IMG/VR virus record: IMGVR_UViG_3300005882_000540
Location: 1 to 21,936 of that record
Origin: a virus
DNA length: 21,936 bases
Strand: one strand, 5' to 3'
The translations under genes were made by a program, and so were the position numbers. The notes below the pieces were generated by a model. That model had not been told where the DNA came from, ran no database searches, and saw only the letters and a list, made by a program, of their open reading frames with translations. This document shows, one piece after another, positions 7,403-14,911 of the stretch. Positions within the stretch are counted from its first letter, which is position 1. Each line of letters starts with the position of its first letter.

Positions 7403-7459
7403 GCGAAACGCCCGTTTGGGCGTCTGCCTAGCGTGGTTGTTAGGCACTGATGAGCAGCC
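7403..7459 (+). ncRNA. type II hammerhead ribozyme, copy 2
   Basis: Same architecture as copy 1. GAA (7405-7407); stem III ACGCCC (7408-7413) with GGGCGT (7418-7423), loop GTTT; C17 at 7424, so cleavage is predicted between 7424 and 7425. Stem I is TGCCTAGC (7425-7432) with GTTAGGCA (7439-7446), eight pairs including one G-U, loop GTGGTT. The core CTGATGA is 7447-7453. Stem II again shows GC (7403-7404) with GC (7454-7455); TTG (7397-7399) with CAA (7459-7461) could extend it across an internal loop. Stem I differs from copy 1 on both strands yet still pairs, which is covariation. The gemA ribosome binding site (AGAGGTG) lies just downstream. Confidence 0.83.
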
Positions 7460-7471
7460 AAGAGGTGCACA

Positions 7472-8032
7472 ATGAACAATAAAGCCAAGCTGATTCAGCT
7501 TATCCATGTGGCGAAACGCGACATGGGCTTGGACGATGACACGTATCGCGCAACGCTGAAAGGCGTTAGCGGCAAAGTGTCGTGCAAAGATATGAGTTTA
7601 AGCGAGCTTCATCAAGTGCTGGAGAACTTCAAAAAAACTGGCTTCAAAGTACGTACAAAGAAAGCTAAAAAGCGCATGTCACCACCCTCCAGCAAGCGTG
7701 TGCGAGTTGGTGAGATTAAGGTGATTCGCGCTGTATGGATTGATGCTGCCAAGGCTGGGTTGATAGCGGACAACTCGGAAGAAGCTTTGGATAAATGGGT
7801 TTACCGGATGAGCAAGGTTCGCCACGTCGGTTGGCTAGATGGTGATCAGGCTTATCGCGTCTTAGAGGCGCTGAAGAAATGGATTGTCCGCCTAATGGCT
7901 AAATGGCTTGATGAGCATTTAGGCACAAAATACGAAGAGAATTTGAAGGAAGTTGCTGTATCTTATGACCTTATGACGGAGCGCTTTGTGTTTGGGCGCG
8001 AAGTATACAGGGAGCGTCAAAATGCAAAATGA
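7472..8032 (+). CDS. gemA: GemA-like regulatory protein (Mu gp16 family)
   Basis: GemA/gp16 family protein of 186 residues. Family features are the N-terminal KAKLIQLIHVAKRDMGLDDDTYRATL, the SELHQVLENFKKTGF helix and the C-terminal half with KWVYRM and the WLDGDQAYRVLEALKKW region. In Mu, GemA affects host gene expression during the lytic cycle, but the mechanism is not settled. The gene directly follows the second hammerhead, and its last 11 bases overlap the Mor-type activator gene, the standard Mu arrangement. Confidence 0.9.
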   Translation: MNNKAKLIQLIHVAKRDMGLDDDTYRATLKGVSGKVSCKDMSLSELHQVLENFKKTGFKVRTKKAKKRMSPPSSKRVRVGEIKVIRAVWIDAAKAGLIADNSEEALDKWVYRMSKVRHVGWLDGDQAYRVLEALKKWIVRLMAKWLDEHLGTKYEENLKEVAVSYDLMTERFVFGREVYRERQNAK

Positions 8033-8435
8033 GTTATTTGAAGAAGATAAAAACCTTGATGAATTATTAAGCAAGGCCGAAGATATAGAGCTTGGTACCA
8101 CTGCATGGCCACAGACGCTGGCTGAGCTTGTGAGTATTTTTAAAGATGAAATGATGTCGGGTGCTGTTGCTCTTGATGAGGATAAAGCACTGAGTTTGGC
8201 CAAGCGCCTTGTTGCGCGACAAGCGCACCACATGGGCGGCCGCCAGTTTTATTTGCCACGGGATGAGCGGTTACGCAAAGCAATACGCGATGTAGAGATT
8301 TGGCAGCGCTATAACGGCCGAAATGTTGCTGAGCTACAACGAGAGTTCGATTTGACCGCGCAGCAAGTTTACGCCATTCTGCGCGAGCAACGTCAACTTG
8401 AGCGTGACCGCCGCCAAGCTAAATTGTTTGGATAA
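8022..8435 (+). CDS. mor: Mor/C-family transcription activator
   Basis: Transcription activator of 137 residues. In Mu, Mor activates the middle promoter and the related C protein the late promoters; only one member is present in this window, so it may do both. The dimerisation part is about residues 30-95 (WPQTLAELVSIFKDEM, GGRQFYLPRDERLRKAIRD). The helix-turn-helix is at 98-122 (NGRNVAELQREFDLTAQQVYAIL). I chose ATG 8022 because AGGGAG stands eight bases upstream; an upstream in-frame start at 7986 would add 12 residues inside gemA and lacks a binding site. Its targets may include the repeated element at 8879 and 17183. Confidence 0.9.
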   Translation: MQNELFEEDKNLDELLSKAEDIELGTTAWPQTLAELVSIFKDEMMSGAVALDEDKALSLAKRLVARQAHHMGGRQFYLPRDERLRKAIRDVEIWQRYNGRNVAELQREFDLTAQQVYAILREQRQLERDRRQAKLFG

Positions 8436-8441
8436 GGAGCT

Positions 8442-8900
8442 ATGATGGGATTTCGCGATGAATTTATCACTCCAAAAAAATCAGATTTTGATGCCGTTCA
8501 TCGGTTTAAAGCCGGATTGATAGGCATATTTTGGATGTTTCTCGGCTTGCTGATTTTTTACTGGATGGCGGTGCCCAGTAAAGCTGAGCGATTTGCAAAA
8601 GCAATGGATGATGATTGCTTTAAAAGCGCCTCCACGTTGGTCGGTTATGAAAATAGAGAGGCTTATGATTTCAAAGTGAGCTCAGTCTATCAACACAATC
8701 CAACGAGCCATACAGTTGTCGGGACCTTTATGTCTTTTACGCCAAGCATAGGCCTATATCATCGTTATTACTTTGTGTGTGATATAGAGCAGGACTATCA
8801 CCGTAGGCAGACGCTTACTGATTATGAAGTTCTAGCAACTAAGCGGCTATTTGAAAAACACATAAACAAACGCCACCTAGAAAGTAGCAAAACTCTTTAA
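8442..8900 (+). CDS. small membrane protein, unknown function
   Basis: Protein of 152 residues with one clear transmembrane helix at about 24-44 (AGLIGIFWMFLGLLIFYWMAV). A soluble domain of about 105 residues follows. Two cysteines (in DDCFKS and FVCDIE) might form a disulfide if that domain is periplasmic, but topology is not certain. AAGGAG precedes the paired ATG codons. It is placed where Mu has its C activator gene but is not a transcription factor. Its coding sequence looks more A/T-rich than its neighbours, so it may be an acquired accessory (moron) gene, for example for exclusion or envelope modification. Its last codons lie inside the 26-bp repeat. Confidence 0.75.
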   Translation: MMGFRDEFITPKKSDFDAVHRFKAGLIGIFWMFLGLLIFYWMAVPSKAERFAKAMDDDCFKSASTLVGYENREAYDFKVSSVYQHNPTSHTVVGTFMSFTPSIGLYHRYYFVCDIEQDYHRRQTLTDYEVLATKRLFEKHINKRHLESSKTL

Positions 8901-8904
8901 TCCC
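8879..8904 (+). repeat. 26-bp direct repeat, copy 1
   Basis: Exact copy of the sequence at 17183-17208, beginning AGAAAGTAGC and ending CTTTAATCCC. It contains a dyad AAAG-N10-CTTT and a -10-like TTTAAT (8896-8901). It overlaps the end of the membrane-protein gene and is followed after 10 bases by a hairpin. Confidence 0.9.
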
Positions 8905-8914
8905 CTCCTTTAAA

Positions 8915-8939
8915 GCATAGCCGCCAACATGGCGGCTAT
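8915..8939 (+). promoter_or_regulatory. perfect 10-bp inverted repeat (hairpin)
   Basis: CATAGCCGCC and GGCGGCTATG form ten perfect pairs around AACAT. It lacks a T-run, so it is not a typical intrinsic terminator by itself. It could be an mRNA 3'-end stabiliser for the early/middle transcript, an RNA structure at the start of the late leader, or a palindromic protein-binding site. A comparable hairpin follows the second repeat copy. Confidence 0.6.
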
Positions 8940-8978
8940 GAACATTTTAAACTCCATCAATTATCTACAGCGCACAAA

Positions 8979-9019
8979 CCCGCCTCGCTTGTTAGCCAGG
9001 CAGGCGGGCTTTTTTTTTT
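8979..9019 (+). terminator. intrinsic terminator before the lysis genes
   Basis: CCCGCCT (8979-8985) pairs with AGGCGGG (9002-9008), followed by C and ten consecutive T (9010-9019). It should end early/middle transcription after the membrane-protein gene. The lysis genes begin only 14 bases later, so their promoter must lie downstream of it or the transcript must read through. Confidence 0.85.
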
Positions 9020-9032
9020 GCATGGGGGCGTT

Positions 9033-9455
9033 ATGAGTAATTTTCGCCTCAGCAAAACCAGTTTGTTGCGCCTTAAACAATGCCACCCACAGCTTTGTAT
9101 TGTGGTTACACGCGCTATTCAGATATGCGGCATTGATTTTATGGTTGGCTGCGGTATACGCACCATTGAAGAGCAGCGCGCCAATGTTGAGAAAGGCGTC
9201 AGTAAAACCCTTGCGAGCAAACATTTGCCCCAAGCCGACGGTATGAGCCATGCGGTGGATTTGTGGCCGTGGGTGAATGGGCGCATACCGTGGGAGGACT
9301 GGCCGGCCTTTGAAGAAATTGCTAAGGCCATGCTCACTGCCGCTGACGAGCTAGGTGTCAACCTGCGCTGGGGTGGCGACTGGAATCGAAACGGGCGAAG
9401 TGACGACGAACGCTTTCTGGATGGTCCTCACTTTGAGTTGGTGGGAGCGCTATGA
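9033..9455 (+). CDS. M15-family endolysin (L,D-peptidase)
   Basis: Peptidoglycan peptidase of 140 residues of the M15 (VanY-like) family, cutting peptide bridges of the cell wall at lysis. The zinc-binding signature is SKHLPQADGMSHAVD (62-76), supplying a His (64 or 73) and Asp76; the third ligand is His133 in GPHFEL. RTIEEQ (43-48) is the conserved helix of this group. The N-terminus lacks a signal peptide, so export would rely on the downstream holin-like protein. The ATG at 9033 has only a weak G-rich site (GGGGGCG); earlier in-frame starts would fall in the terminator's T-run. The stop overlaps the next start (ATGA). Confidence 0.9.
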   Translation: MSNFRLSKTSLLRLKQCHPQLCIVVTRAIQICGIDFMVGCGIRTIEEQRANVEKGVSKTLASKHLPQADGMSHAVDLWPWVNGRIPWEDWPAFEEIAKAMLTAADELGVNLRWGGDWNRNGRSDDERFLDGPHFELVGAL

Positions 9456-9790
9456 GTTTAGGTGCAATCAAACTACTACCACCAAATGTACCATCGCGCG
9501 GCTTTCACGGCTCGCGCAAGCGCTTCACAACCGGTTGGAACGACCGGCTTGCTGCTGAGTTTAACCGTCATTTAAAAGGCGCTCCCGTCGTTTTTAACAA
9601 TCCGTATGGCCCTGTTCATTTGGCAAATAGCTACCGCGCTGGGTGGAGTGCTGTAACCGATATGGACATTCGCCGCCTGATTTTATTGAACACCGCAGAC
9701 GCAAGCGAGCCACTGACTGGCAAGCGCCTGTTTGATGAAACCCGCCAACGCTTGTTTGGCAATGCTCGTGAGGCCCGTCATGTGGGATAA
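9452..9790 (+). CDS. hypothetical lysis-cluster protein
   Basis: Protein of 112 residues, unrecognised. It overlaps the endolysin gene by four bases and the next gene by eleven, so it is an integral member of the lysis cluster. It has no transmembrane segment, signal peptide or lipobox, so it is not an obvious spanin. The sequence (SYRAGWSAVTDMDIRRLILLNTADASEPLTGKRLFDETR) looks like a compact soluble domain. Small genes at this place are common in transposable phages, mostly without assigned function. Confidence 0.7.
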   Translation: MSLGAIKLLPPNVPSRGFHGSRKRFTTGWNDRLAAEFNRHLKGAPVVFNNPYGPVHLANSYRAGWSAVTDMDIRRLILLNTADASEPLTGKRLFDETRQRLFGNAREARHVG

Positions 9791-10307
9791 AGTAAAAGAC
9801 TTCATTGGGGGTAACGCCCCGGTTATTGGTTCGCTCTTGGGTGGTCCAGCAGGTGGCGCAGCAGGTGCACTTGTTGCTAGCTGGCTAGGGGTGGAGAACG
9901 ACCCCAACAAAATCTTGGAGAAGCTTCAAACTGACCCGAACGCCATGATTGCGATTAAGCAAATGGAAAGCGATGAGCGCAAGCAATTGCGCGAGCTTCA
10001 GTTTCAAGCCGAAATGGCGAAGCTGAAAGACCAGCAGCATCAACATGAGCAGCAGCAAGAAACCATTCGCACAGGCGATACGGCTGAGGATGAATACGTG
10101 CGCCGCACTCGCCCTAAGATTGCGCGACGTTCGTTTTATTTTGGTGCGCTTTATATCGGTGCCATGGAGGTCTTGAACGCCTTTGATGTGGGTACTGGCG
10201 CAAGCTGGGAAATGGCCGGCATTATCCTGTCACCGGTTTGGGCTTACATGGGATTCCGCACTATTGATGGCTTTGGCAGCAAGTTCAAGTTTTTAGGCAA
10301 GAAGTAA
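9780..10307 (+). CDS. holin-like protein (3TM holin type)
   Basis: Protein of 175 residues resembling the three-TM holin family. A glycine/alanine-rich hydrophobic segment is at about 11-36 (APVIGSLLGGPAGGAAGALVASWL). A charged coiled region follows (about 55-100, KQLRELQFQAEMAKLKDQQ). Then come two hydrophobic segments (about 120-137 and 142-162), the second ending SPVWAYMGFR. Holins open the inner membrane and time lysis; the neighbouring cytoplasmic M15 enzyme needs one. I use ATG 9780 (MWDKVKDF) because GTGAGG precedes it and the family usually starts this way; the frame is open further upstream. Confidence 0.78.
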   Translation: MWDKVKDFIGGNAPVIGSLLGGPAGGAAGALVASWLGVENDPNKILEKLQTDPNAMIAIKQMESDERKQLRELQFQAEMAKLKDQQHQHEQQQETIRTGDTAEDEYVRRTRPKIARRSFYFGALYIGAMEVLNAFDVGTGASWEMAGIILSPVWAYMGFRTIDGFGSKFKFLGKK

Positions 10308-10522
10308 TGGATGAATTTGACCGCGCACAAGAATTAGAACAGCGGCAACGTGATCAGGCAATCAGCCGGGCGCGCCATCGGAAACGCGAAGCACCTCGCA
10401 TACACGATGGCGTGCGCGTGTGCATTGATTGTGATGAGCCGGTGGAGCCGGCGCGCATTGCGTTACTCCCCGACGCGGCGCGCTGTATTAGTTGCCAGAC
10501 AGACCACGAACGGAGGCGTTAA
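10307..10522 (+). CDS. traR: TraR/DksA-type zinc-finger protein
   Basis: Small protein of 71 residues with a C4 zinc finger: Cys39, Cys42, Cys60 and Cys63 (CIDCDEPVEPARIALLPDA then CISC), the signature of phage and plasmid TraR proteins. F-plasmid TraR binds the secondary channel of RNA polymerase and mimics DksA with ppGpp, through an acidic N-terminus. Here MDEFDRAQELEQ fits that role. The start overlaps the preceding stop (TAATG) and the stop overlaps the next start, so it is embedded in a coupled operon. It may reprogram host promoters late in infection. Confidence 0.9.
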   Translation: MDEFDRAQELEQRQRDQAISRARHRKREAPRIHDGVRVCIDCDEPVEPARIALLPDAARCISCQTDHERRR

Positions 10523-10851
10523 TGGATTGGGTAAAGGATTATGCGCCGTACATCATTGTCATCATGCAAGGCGTGATGCTGTTGGTGTCGTTGTGGCTGT
10601 CAAAGAACTTTGCTTCACGCCAGCGCGTGGAGAGCAACGAAGACAATACGAGCAACCAATTTGCATCGATGAATTTACGACTGCAACGCGTTGAGGATGC
10701 GGTGGCCAACCAGCCCACACATCACGATGTGAGGCAGTTAGAGCGCAAACTGAGCGATGTTAGCTCAGATATAAAGCGCGTTGAACCTTGGATTAAACAG
10801 CTAAGCAATCACGTTGATATGCTGATTGAGAAGGAGCTAAGAAACAAATGA
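10522..10851 (+). CDS. DUF2730 membrane-anchored coiled coil (Mu gp25-like)
   Basis: Protein of 109 residues. One N-terminal transmembrane helix spans about 8-27 (APYIIVIMQGVMLLVSLWLS). A charged coiled coil then covers about 35-105. This matches the DUF2730 family at this place in Mu-like phages (Mu gp25). The function is unproven; its place between lysis and packaging genes would also allow a role in lysis control. ATG 10522 is chosen because CGGAGG lies just upstream and overlaps the traR end; the frame stays open farther upstream. Confidence 0.82.
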   Translation: MDWVKDYAPYIIVIMQGVMLLVSLWLSKNFASRQRVESNEDNTSNQFASMNLRLQRVEDAVANQPTHHDVRQLERKLSDVSSDIKRVEPWIKQLSNHVDMLIEKELRNK

Positions 10852-11138
10852 GTTTACGTGAAATTCGCGCTGAAAGCTTTCGCCTATCCATCTTGATAGC
10901 GCTACTCAACGAGCCTAGTTACCGGATGAATGACAGCGAAATTCGTACCGTGTGCGCCCACTTTGGCAATACCATGAGTGCCGACGAGTGCCGCAGCCAA
11001 CTGGCGTGGCTTGAGCGTCAAGGTTTAGTCACAACAGAGAGTCACACCGGCTACACCATAGCTAAATTAACCAGCAGTGGCCAAGACGTTGCCGAAGGCA
11101 TTATTACATGGCCTGGCGTAAAGCGTCGGAGAGCATAA
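10848..11138 (+). CDS. winged-helix protein (Mu gp26-like)
   Basis: Protein of 96 residues with a winged-helix fold over about 10-85: LSILIALLNEPSYRMNDSEI, then ECRSQLAWLERQGLVTTE and YTIAKLTSSGQDVAEG. Similar proteins next to the small terminase in Mu-like phages are labelled ArsR-like or gp26. No metal-binding cysteine pair is present, so it is probably not a metal sensor. It overlaps the previous gene by four bases and is followed one base later by the small terminase gene. Confidence 0.8.
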   Translation: MSLREIRAESFRLSILIALLNEPSYRMNDSEIRTVCAHFGNTMSADECRSQLAWLERQGLVTTESHTGYTIAKLTSSGQDVAEGIITWPGVKRRRA

Positions 11139-11139
11139 C

Positions 11140-11700
11140 GTGACCAAAAAAACACGCGGGAAGCCTTCAAAAGTTGACTTGTTGCCGGGTCAGATTAAAA
11201 GCCGTCTGGATAAGCTCCTGCGCGACAAGAAGTTCACGCAAGCCGACATTCTTGAGCAGGTGAATCAAGCGATTGATGCATCTGGTCTTTCTGATGATTT
11301 AAAGCTGTCACGCTCAGGGCTTAATCGTTACGCAACCTCAATGGAAACGGTTGGCCAGCGCATTCGTGAGGCGCGTGCCATATCTGACCAATGGATATCA
11401 AAGCTAGGCACGGAGCCCACTGGCGAAGTTTCACAGCTACTGATTGAGATGGTGCGCACCTTGGCATTTGACCAGGTGTTAAAAATGAGCGATAGCGGCG
11501 AGACCGTTGAGCCCAAAATGCTCAAGGACTTATCACACGCTATTGAACGCCTAGAGAAAGCAGCGGTTGAATCAACTAAGCGCGAGATTGAAATTCGCAA
11601 ACGCATTGCCGAAGAGGTTGAAACCGACTTGCGCGGTGCTGACGGCATGTCTGAAGACTTAGAGAACCGCATCCGAGGCATCTTGCTCGGCAAGGAGTAA
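11140..11700 (+). CDS. DUF3486, putative small terminase subunit (Mu gp27-like)
   Basis: Protein of 186 residues of the DUF3486 family, counterpart of Mu gp27 and probable DNA-recognition subunit of the packaging motor. The N-terminus is KKTRGKPSKVDLLPGQIKS. A helix-turn-helix follows (FTQADILEQVNQAID, LSRSGLNRYATSME), then a long helical region (90-185). The start codon is GTG. It stands immediately before the large terminase gene. Confidence 0.88.
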   Translation: MTKKTRGKPSKVDLLPGQIKSRLDKLLRDKKFTQADILEQVNQAIDASGLSDDLKLSRSGLNRYATSMETVGQRIREARAISDQWISKLGTEPTGEVSQLLIEMVRTLAFDQVLKMSDSGETVEPKMLKDLSHAIERLEKAAVESTKREIEIRKRIAEEVETDLRGADGMSEDLENRIRGILLGKE

Positions 11701-11716
11701 CCCGTGGAGTATGGCG

Positions 11717-13339
11717 ATGGCTGACTTAAGAGTTATATCGGCACCACGCAAAATTAACCTGCGTGAAGCGTGCCAAGATGCCGGCGTTGAACTTCCGGAT
11801 ACCGCTCAGAGTTTATCACCGGCCAAACAGCCGGTGTTGCTTCCTTATCAGGCGCGCTGGGTGATGGATGACGCGCAGATTAAGATTTGTGAGAAATCGC
11901 GCCGTACCGGTATCACCTGGGCAGAGGCCAGCGACAACGTCATGACGGCGGCCAAGCCGAAACGCCGCCAAGGCGCGAACGTGTTTTATGTTGGCTCCAA
12001 AAAGGAAATGGCGCTGGAATACATTGCGGCCTGTTCCTTATTTGCCAAAGCTTACAATCAGCTGGCTGAAGCCGACGTTTACGAACAGACGTTCTGGGAT
12101 GAAGGCAAGAAAGAAGAAATACTCAGCTACATGATCCGCTTTCCCAATAGCGGCTTTAAAATTCAAGCGCTCAGCTCTCGTCCATCGAACTTGCGGGGTT
12201 TGCAAGGTGATGTGGTAATTGATGAGGCTGCGTTTCATGAGGCGTTAAACGAGCTTTTAAAGGCAGCGATGGCGCTCACCATGTGGGGCAACCGCGTACG
12301 GGTTATTTCAACGCACAACGGCATTGATAACCTTTTCAATCAATACATTGAAGACGCCCGTGCTGGCCGCAAAGATTACTCCGTACACACTATCACGCTT
12401 GATGATGCCATTGCTGAGGGCTTATACAAGCGCATTTGTTACGTTAACGGCAAGGAATGGTCGCTGGAGGCGCAGCAGGAGTGGCGCGATAAGCTCTATA
12501 AGAACGCACCGGATGAAGCGTCAGCGGATGAGGAATACGGTTGTATTCCGAAGCAAAGCGGCGGCCACTATATTAAGCGTGTACTCATTGAGCAAGCCAT
12601 GGTGGCCGACCGCTCAATTCCGATTATTCAACTACAAGCGCCAAAGGATTTTGAATTGCGCAGCGAGCAGGCACGCGATGACTTTATCGAAATGTGGTGT
12701 GAAGTGAATTTACTGCCACTACTCGAAAAACTCAACCCACTGCACCAGCATGTATTTGGTGAGGACTTTGCCCGTCGCGGCGATATGACCGTGTTTTTGC
12801 CGCTTGAAATAAAACCCGACCTAATGAAACGCACCCCGTTTGTGGTTGAACTATCCAAGCTTACTTATGACGCCCAGCGCCAGGTTATGTTTTACGTGCT
12901 AGAGCGATTACCGCGCCTGCGCGCAATGGCATTTGATGCCACGGGTAACGGCGGGTATTTAGCTGAAGCGGCCGCACTCAAGTACGGCGTAGAAATGGTA
13001 GACCAGGTCATGCTTAACGATACCTGGTACCGCGAATGGATGCCGAAAATGAAAGCCGCGTTTGAGGATGGAACCTATGAGCTGCCGCGCCACCAGAATG
13101 TACTTGATGACTTTGCTAAGGTTCAGGTGAAAAACGGGATACCGAAAATTGATAAGGGTAGCGACAGGCAGAGCGACGGCACCAAGCGTCACGGCGATTT
13201 TGCTGTAGCTTTGGCTATGGCCGAGCGGGCGTCGTGGATGGATGGCGCACCAATAGAGTTCGAGGCGCTACCAAGCAAGCGTCGCGAGCAGGATATAGAT
13301 GACGACGAGCCATGGCACACTGCTAGTGGCGGCTGGTAG
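11717..13339 (+). CDS. large terminase subunit (Mu gp28-like)
   Basis: Packaging motor ATPase and nuclease, 540 residues from ATG 11717. The Walker A-like motif is SRRTGITW (61-68), the arginine-rich form of Mu gp28. Walker B is DVVIDEA, with Asp169 and Glu170. The C-terminal RNase H-like nuclease has Asp407 in AFDATGNG and Asp494 in HGDFAVALAMA. Because Mu-type phages package integrated copies headful from the left end, this enzyme cuts host-flanked DNA. ATG 11711 is also in frame, but GGAG stands only one base before it and seven before 11717. Confidence 0.94.
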   Translation: MADLRVISAPRKINLREACQDAGVELPDTAQSLSPAKQPVLLPYQARWVMDDAQIKICEKSRRTGITWAEASDNVMTAAKPKRRQGANVFYVGSKKEMALEYIAACSLFAKAYNQLAEADVYEQTFWDEGKKEEILSYMIRFPNSGFKIQALSSRPSNLRGLQGDVVIDEAAFHEALNELLKAAMALTMWGNRVRVISTHNGIDNLFNQYIEDARAGRKDYSVHTITLDDAIAEGLYKRICYVNGKEWSLEAQQEWRDKLYKNAPDEASADEEYGCIPKQSGGHYIKRVLIEQAMVADRSIPIIQLQAPKDFELRSEQARDDFIEMWCEVNLLPLLEKLNPLHQHVFGEDFARRGDMTVFLPLEIKPDLMKRTPFVVELSKLTYDAQRQVMFYVLERLPRLRAMAFDATGNGGYLAEAAALKYGVEMVDQVMLNDTWYREWMPKMKAAFEDGTYELPRHQNVLDDFAKVQVKNGIPKIDKGSDRQSDGTKRHGDFAVALAMAERASWMDGAPIEFEALPSKRREQDIDDDEPWHTASGGW

Positions 13340-13348
13340 GAGAGATTC

Positions 13349-14911
13349 ATGAAGCCAAGAATAAAAGTATACAACGGCGAGCGGGTCGATTTGGCCGCAC
13401 TGCAAGAGGCACAAACGCAGCGCTCCGAAGTTTCGCACTTGCTTCAGCATTTTAGTAACCACCCCAGTCGCGGGTTAACCCCAACGCGGCTGGCTGCTAT
13501 TTTGTCCGATGCAGAGACGGGTAATCTGGTTACACAGTGCGAGCTTGCCGAAGACATGGAAGAAAAAGATGCTCATATCTTCTCAGAGCTGCAAAAGCGC
13601 AAGCGCGCAATGCTGAGCGTTGATTGGGTGATTGAGCCGCCCAAGGATGCCAGTAGAGAAGAGATTCGCGATGCTGAAATGATCACTGAGTGGCTCGAAG
13701 ATAGCGACTTTCTCGATGATTTGATTTTGGATATGGGTGACGCCATAACCAAAGGTTTTAGCGCAACAGAAATGACGTGGAACTACACAGATAAGTTGTG
13801 GTTGCCTGATTTTGAGTGGCGCGACCCGGCGTGGTTTAAAACCCACAGCTTGTACCGCAACGAAATTCGTTTGCGCGACAACACACCAGAAGGTCAAGTG
13901 TTAAATCCGCTGAATTGGGTGGTGCATCGTCATCAGGCCAAGTCTGGTTATCTCGCGCGCACTGGGTTGGTGCGTGTTTTGGCGTGGCCATATTTATTTA
14001 AGAACTACTCAGTTCGTGACTTAGCTGAGTTTCTTGAGATTTACGGGTTGCCGCTGCGCCTCGGTAAATATCCAACTGGTGCGACTCGCGACGAAAAGAG
14101 CACACTATTAAAAGCCGTGATGTCAATTGGCCACAATGCCGGCGGGATCATTCCAAAAGGTATGGACATTGAATTTAAAGATGCGGCCAAAGGAACCTCA
14201 GACCCATACAAAACCATGATCACCTGGGCTGAACAATCACAGTCAAAAGCGATTTTGGGCGGTACTTTAACCAGCCAGGCAGATGGCGCAACATCAACCA
14301 ATGCGCTAGGTAATGTGCATAATGAAGTGCGCCAAGAGCTGCGCGATTCCGATGTGAAGCAAATTGGCCGCACGTTAACCGAGCAGCTTATTATGCCGTT
14401 TTATATGCTAAACGGTAAAAGCTTCACCAGTGCGCAACGCCGCATGCGCTTTAGTTTTGACACCAAAGATGCAGAAGACCTTGAAAGCTTCAGCACGTCA
14501 CTCAACAGCTTGGTTGGCGCAGGCATGCGCATATCGCGCAAATGGGCGCATGAGAAAGCCAACATCCCAGAGGCGGTGGACGACAAAGACTTATTAACGC
14601 TCAACAGCGGTTTTCCGCCGCAGCCAACTGCCGCCACTAAGCAGGCTATTGCGACACTGCGCCGGGAGCCTGGTGTTGATGATGATGCAACGCAGGCCAT
14701 GACCGAACAGTTAGGCACGCGTATGCAGCCGTTACTTAACGATATGACCGATGAAGTCAAAGCGCTGGTCGAGAACGCAACGTCATTAGAAGAGCTGCAA
14801 GACGCACTTGCCGAGCTGGATATTTCAAGCGATGAAGTAACTCGCTTATTTGCACAAATGATATTGGCATCAGAGCTGGCCGGCCGTTCCGATGTTGAGG
14901 ACGGCGTTTAA
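13349..14911 (+). CDS. portal protein, DUF935 (Mu gp29-like)
   Basis: Portal protein of 520 residues forming the ring through which DNA enters the head and to which the tail attaches. Family hallmarks are the LAEDMEEKDAHIFSELQKRK segment (about 70-90), DWVIEPP, the PDFEWRDPAWFK region and FLEIYGLPLRLGKYPTGA. The C-terminus is helical and acidic. The start has a good site (AGGAGAG). The stop overlaps the MuF gene (TAATG, 14909-14913), the usual gp29-gp30 arrangement. Confidence 0.94.
   Translation: MKPRIKVYNGERVDLAALQEAQTQRSEVSHLLQHFSNHPSRGLTPTRLAAILSDAETGNLVTQCELAEDMEEKDAHIFSELQKRKRAMLSVDWVIEPPKDASREEIRDAEMITEWLEDSDFLDDLILDMGDAITKGFSATEMTWNYTDKLWLPDFEWRDPAWFKTHSLYRNEIRLRDNTPEGQVLNPLNWVVHRHQAKSGYLARTGLVRVLAWPYLFKNYSVRDLAEFLEIYGLPLRLGKYPTGATRDEKSTLLKAVMSIGHNAGGIIPKGMDIEFKDAAKGTSDPYKTMITWAEQSQSKAILGGTLTSQADGATSTNALGNVHNEVRQELRDSDVKQIGRTLTEQLIMPFYMLNGKSFTSAQRRMRFSFDTKDAEDLESFSTSLNSLVGAGMRISRKWAHEKANIPEAVDDKDLLTLNSGFPPQPTAATKQAIATLRREPGVDDDATQAMTEQLGTRMQPLLNDMTDEVKALVENATSLEELQDALAELDISSDEVTRLFAQMILASELAGRSDVEDGV

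Noticed and set aside
9355-9558. Frame of 67 codons overlapping the endolysin and the following gene
   Set aside because: Shadow of the two coupled genes in another frame; no ribosome binding site or recognisable protein.
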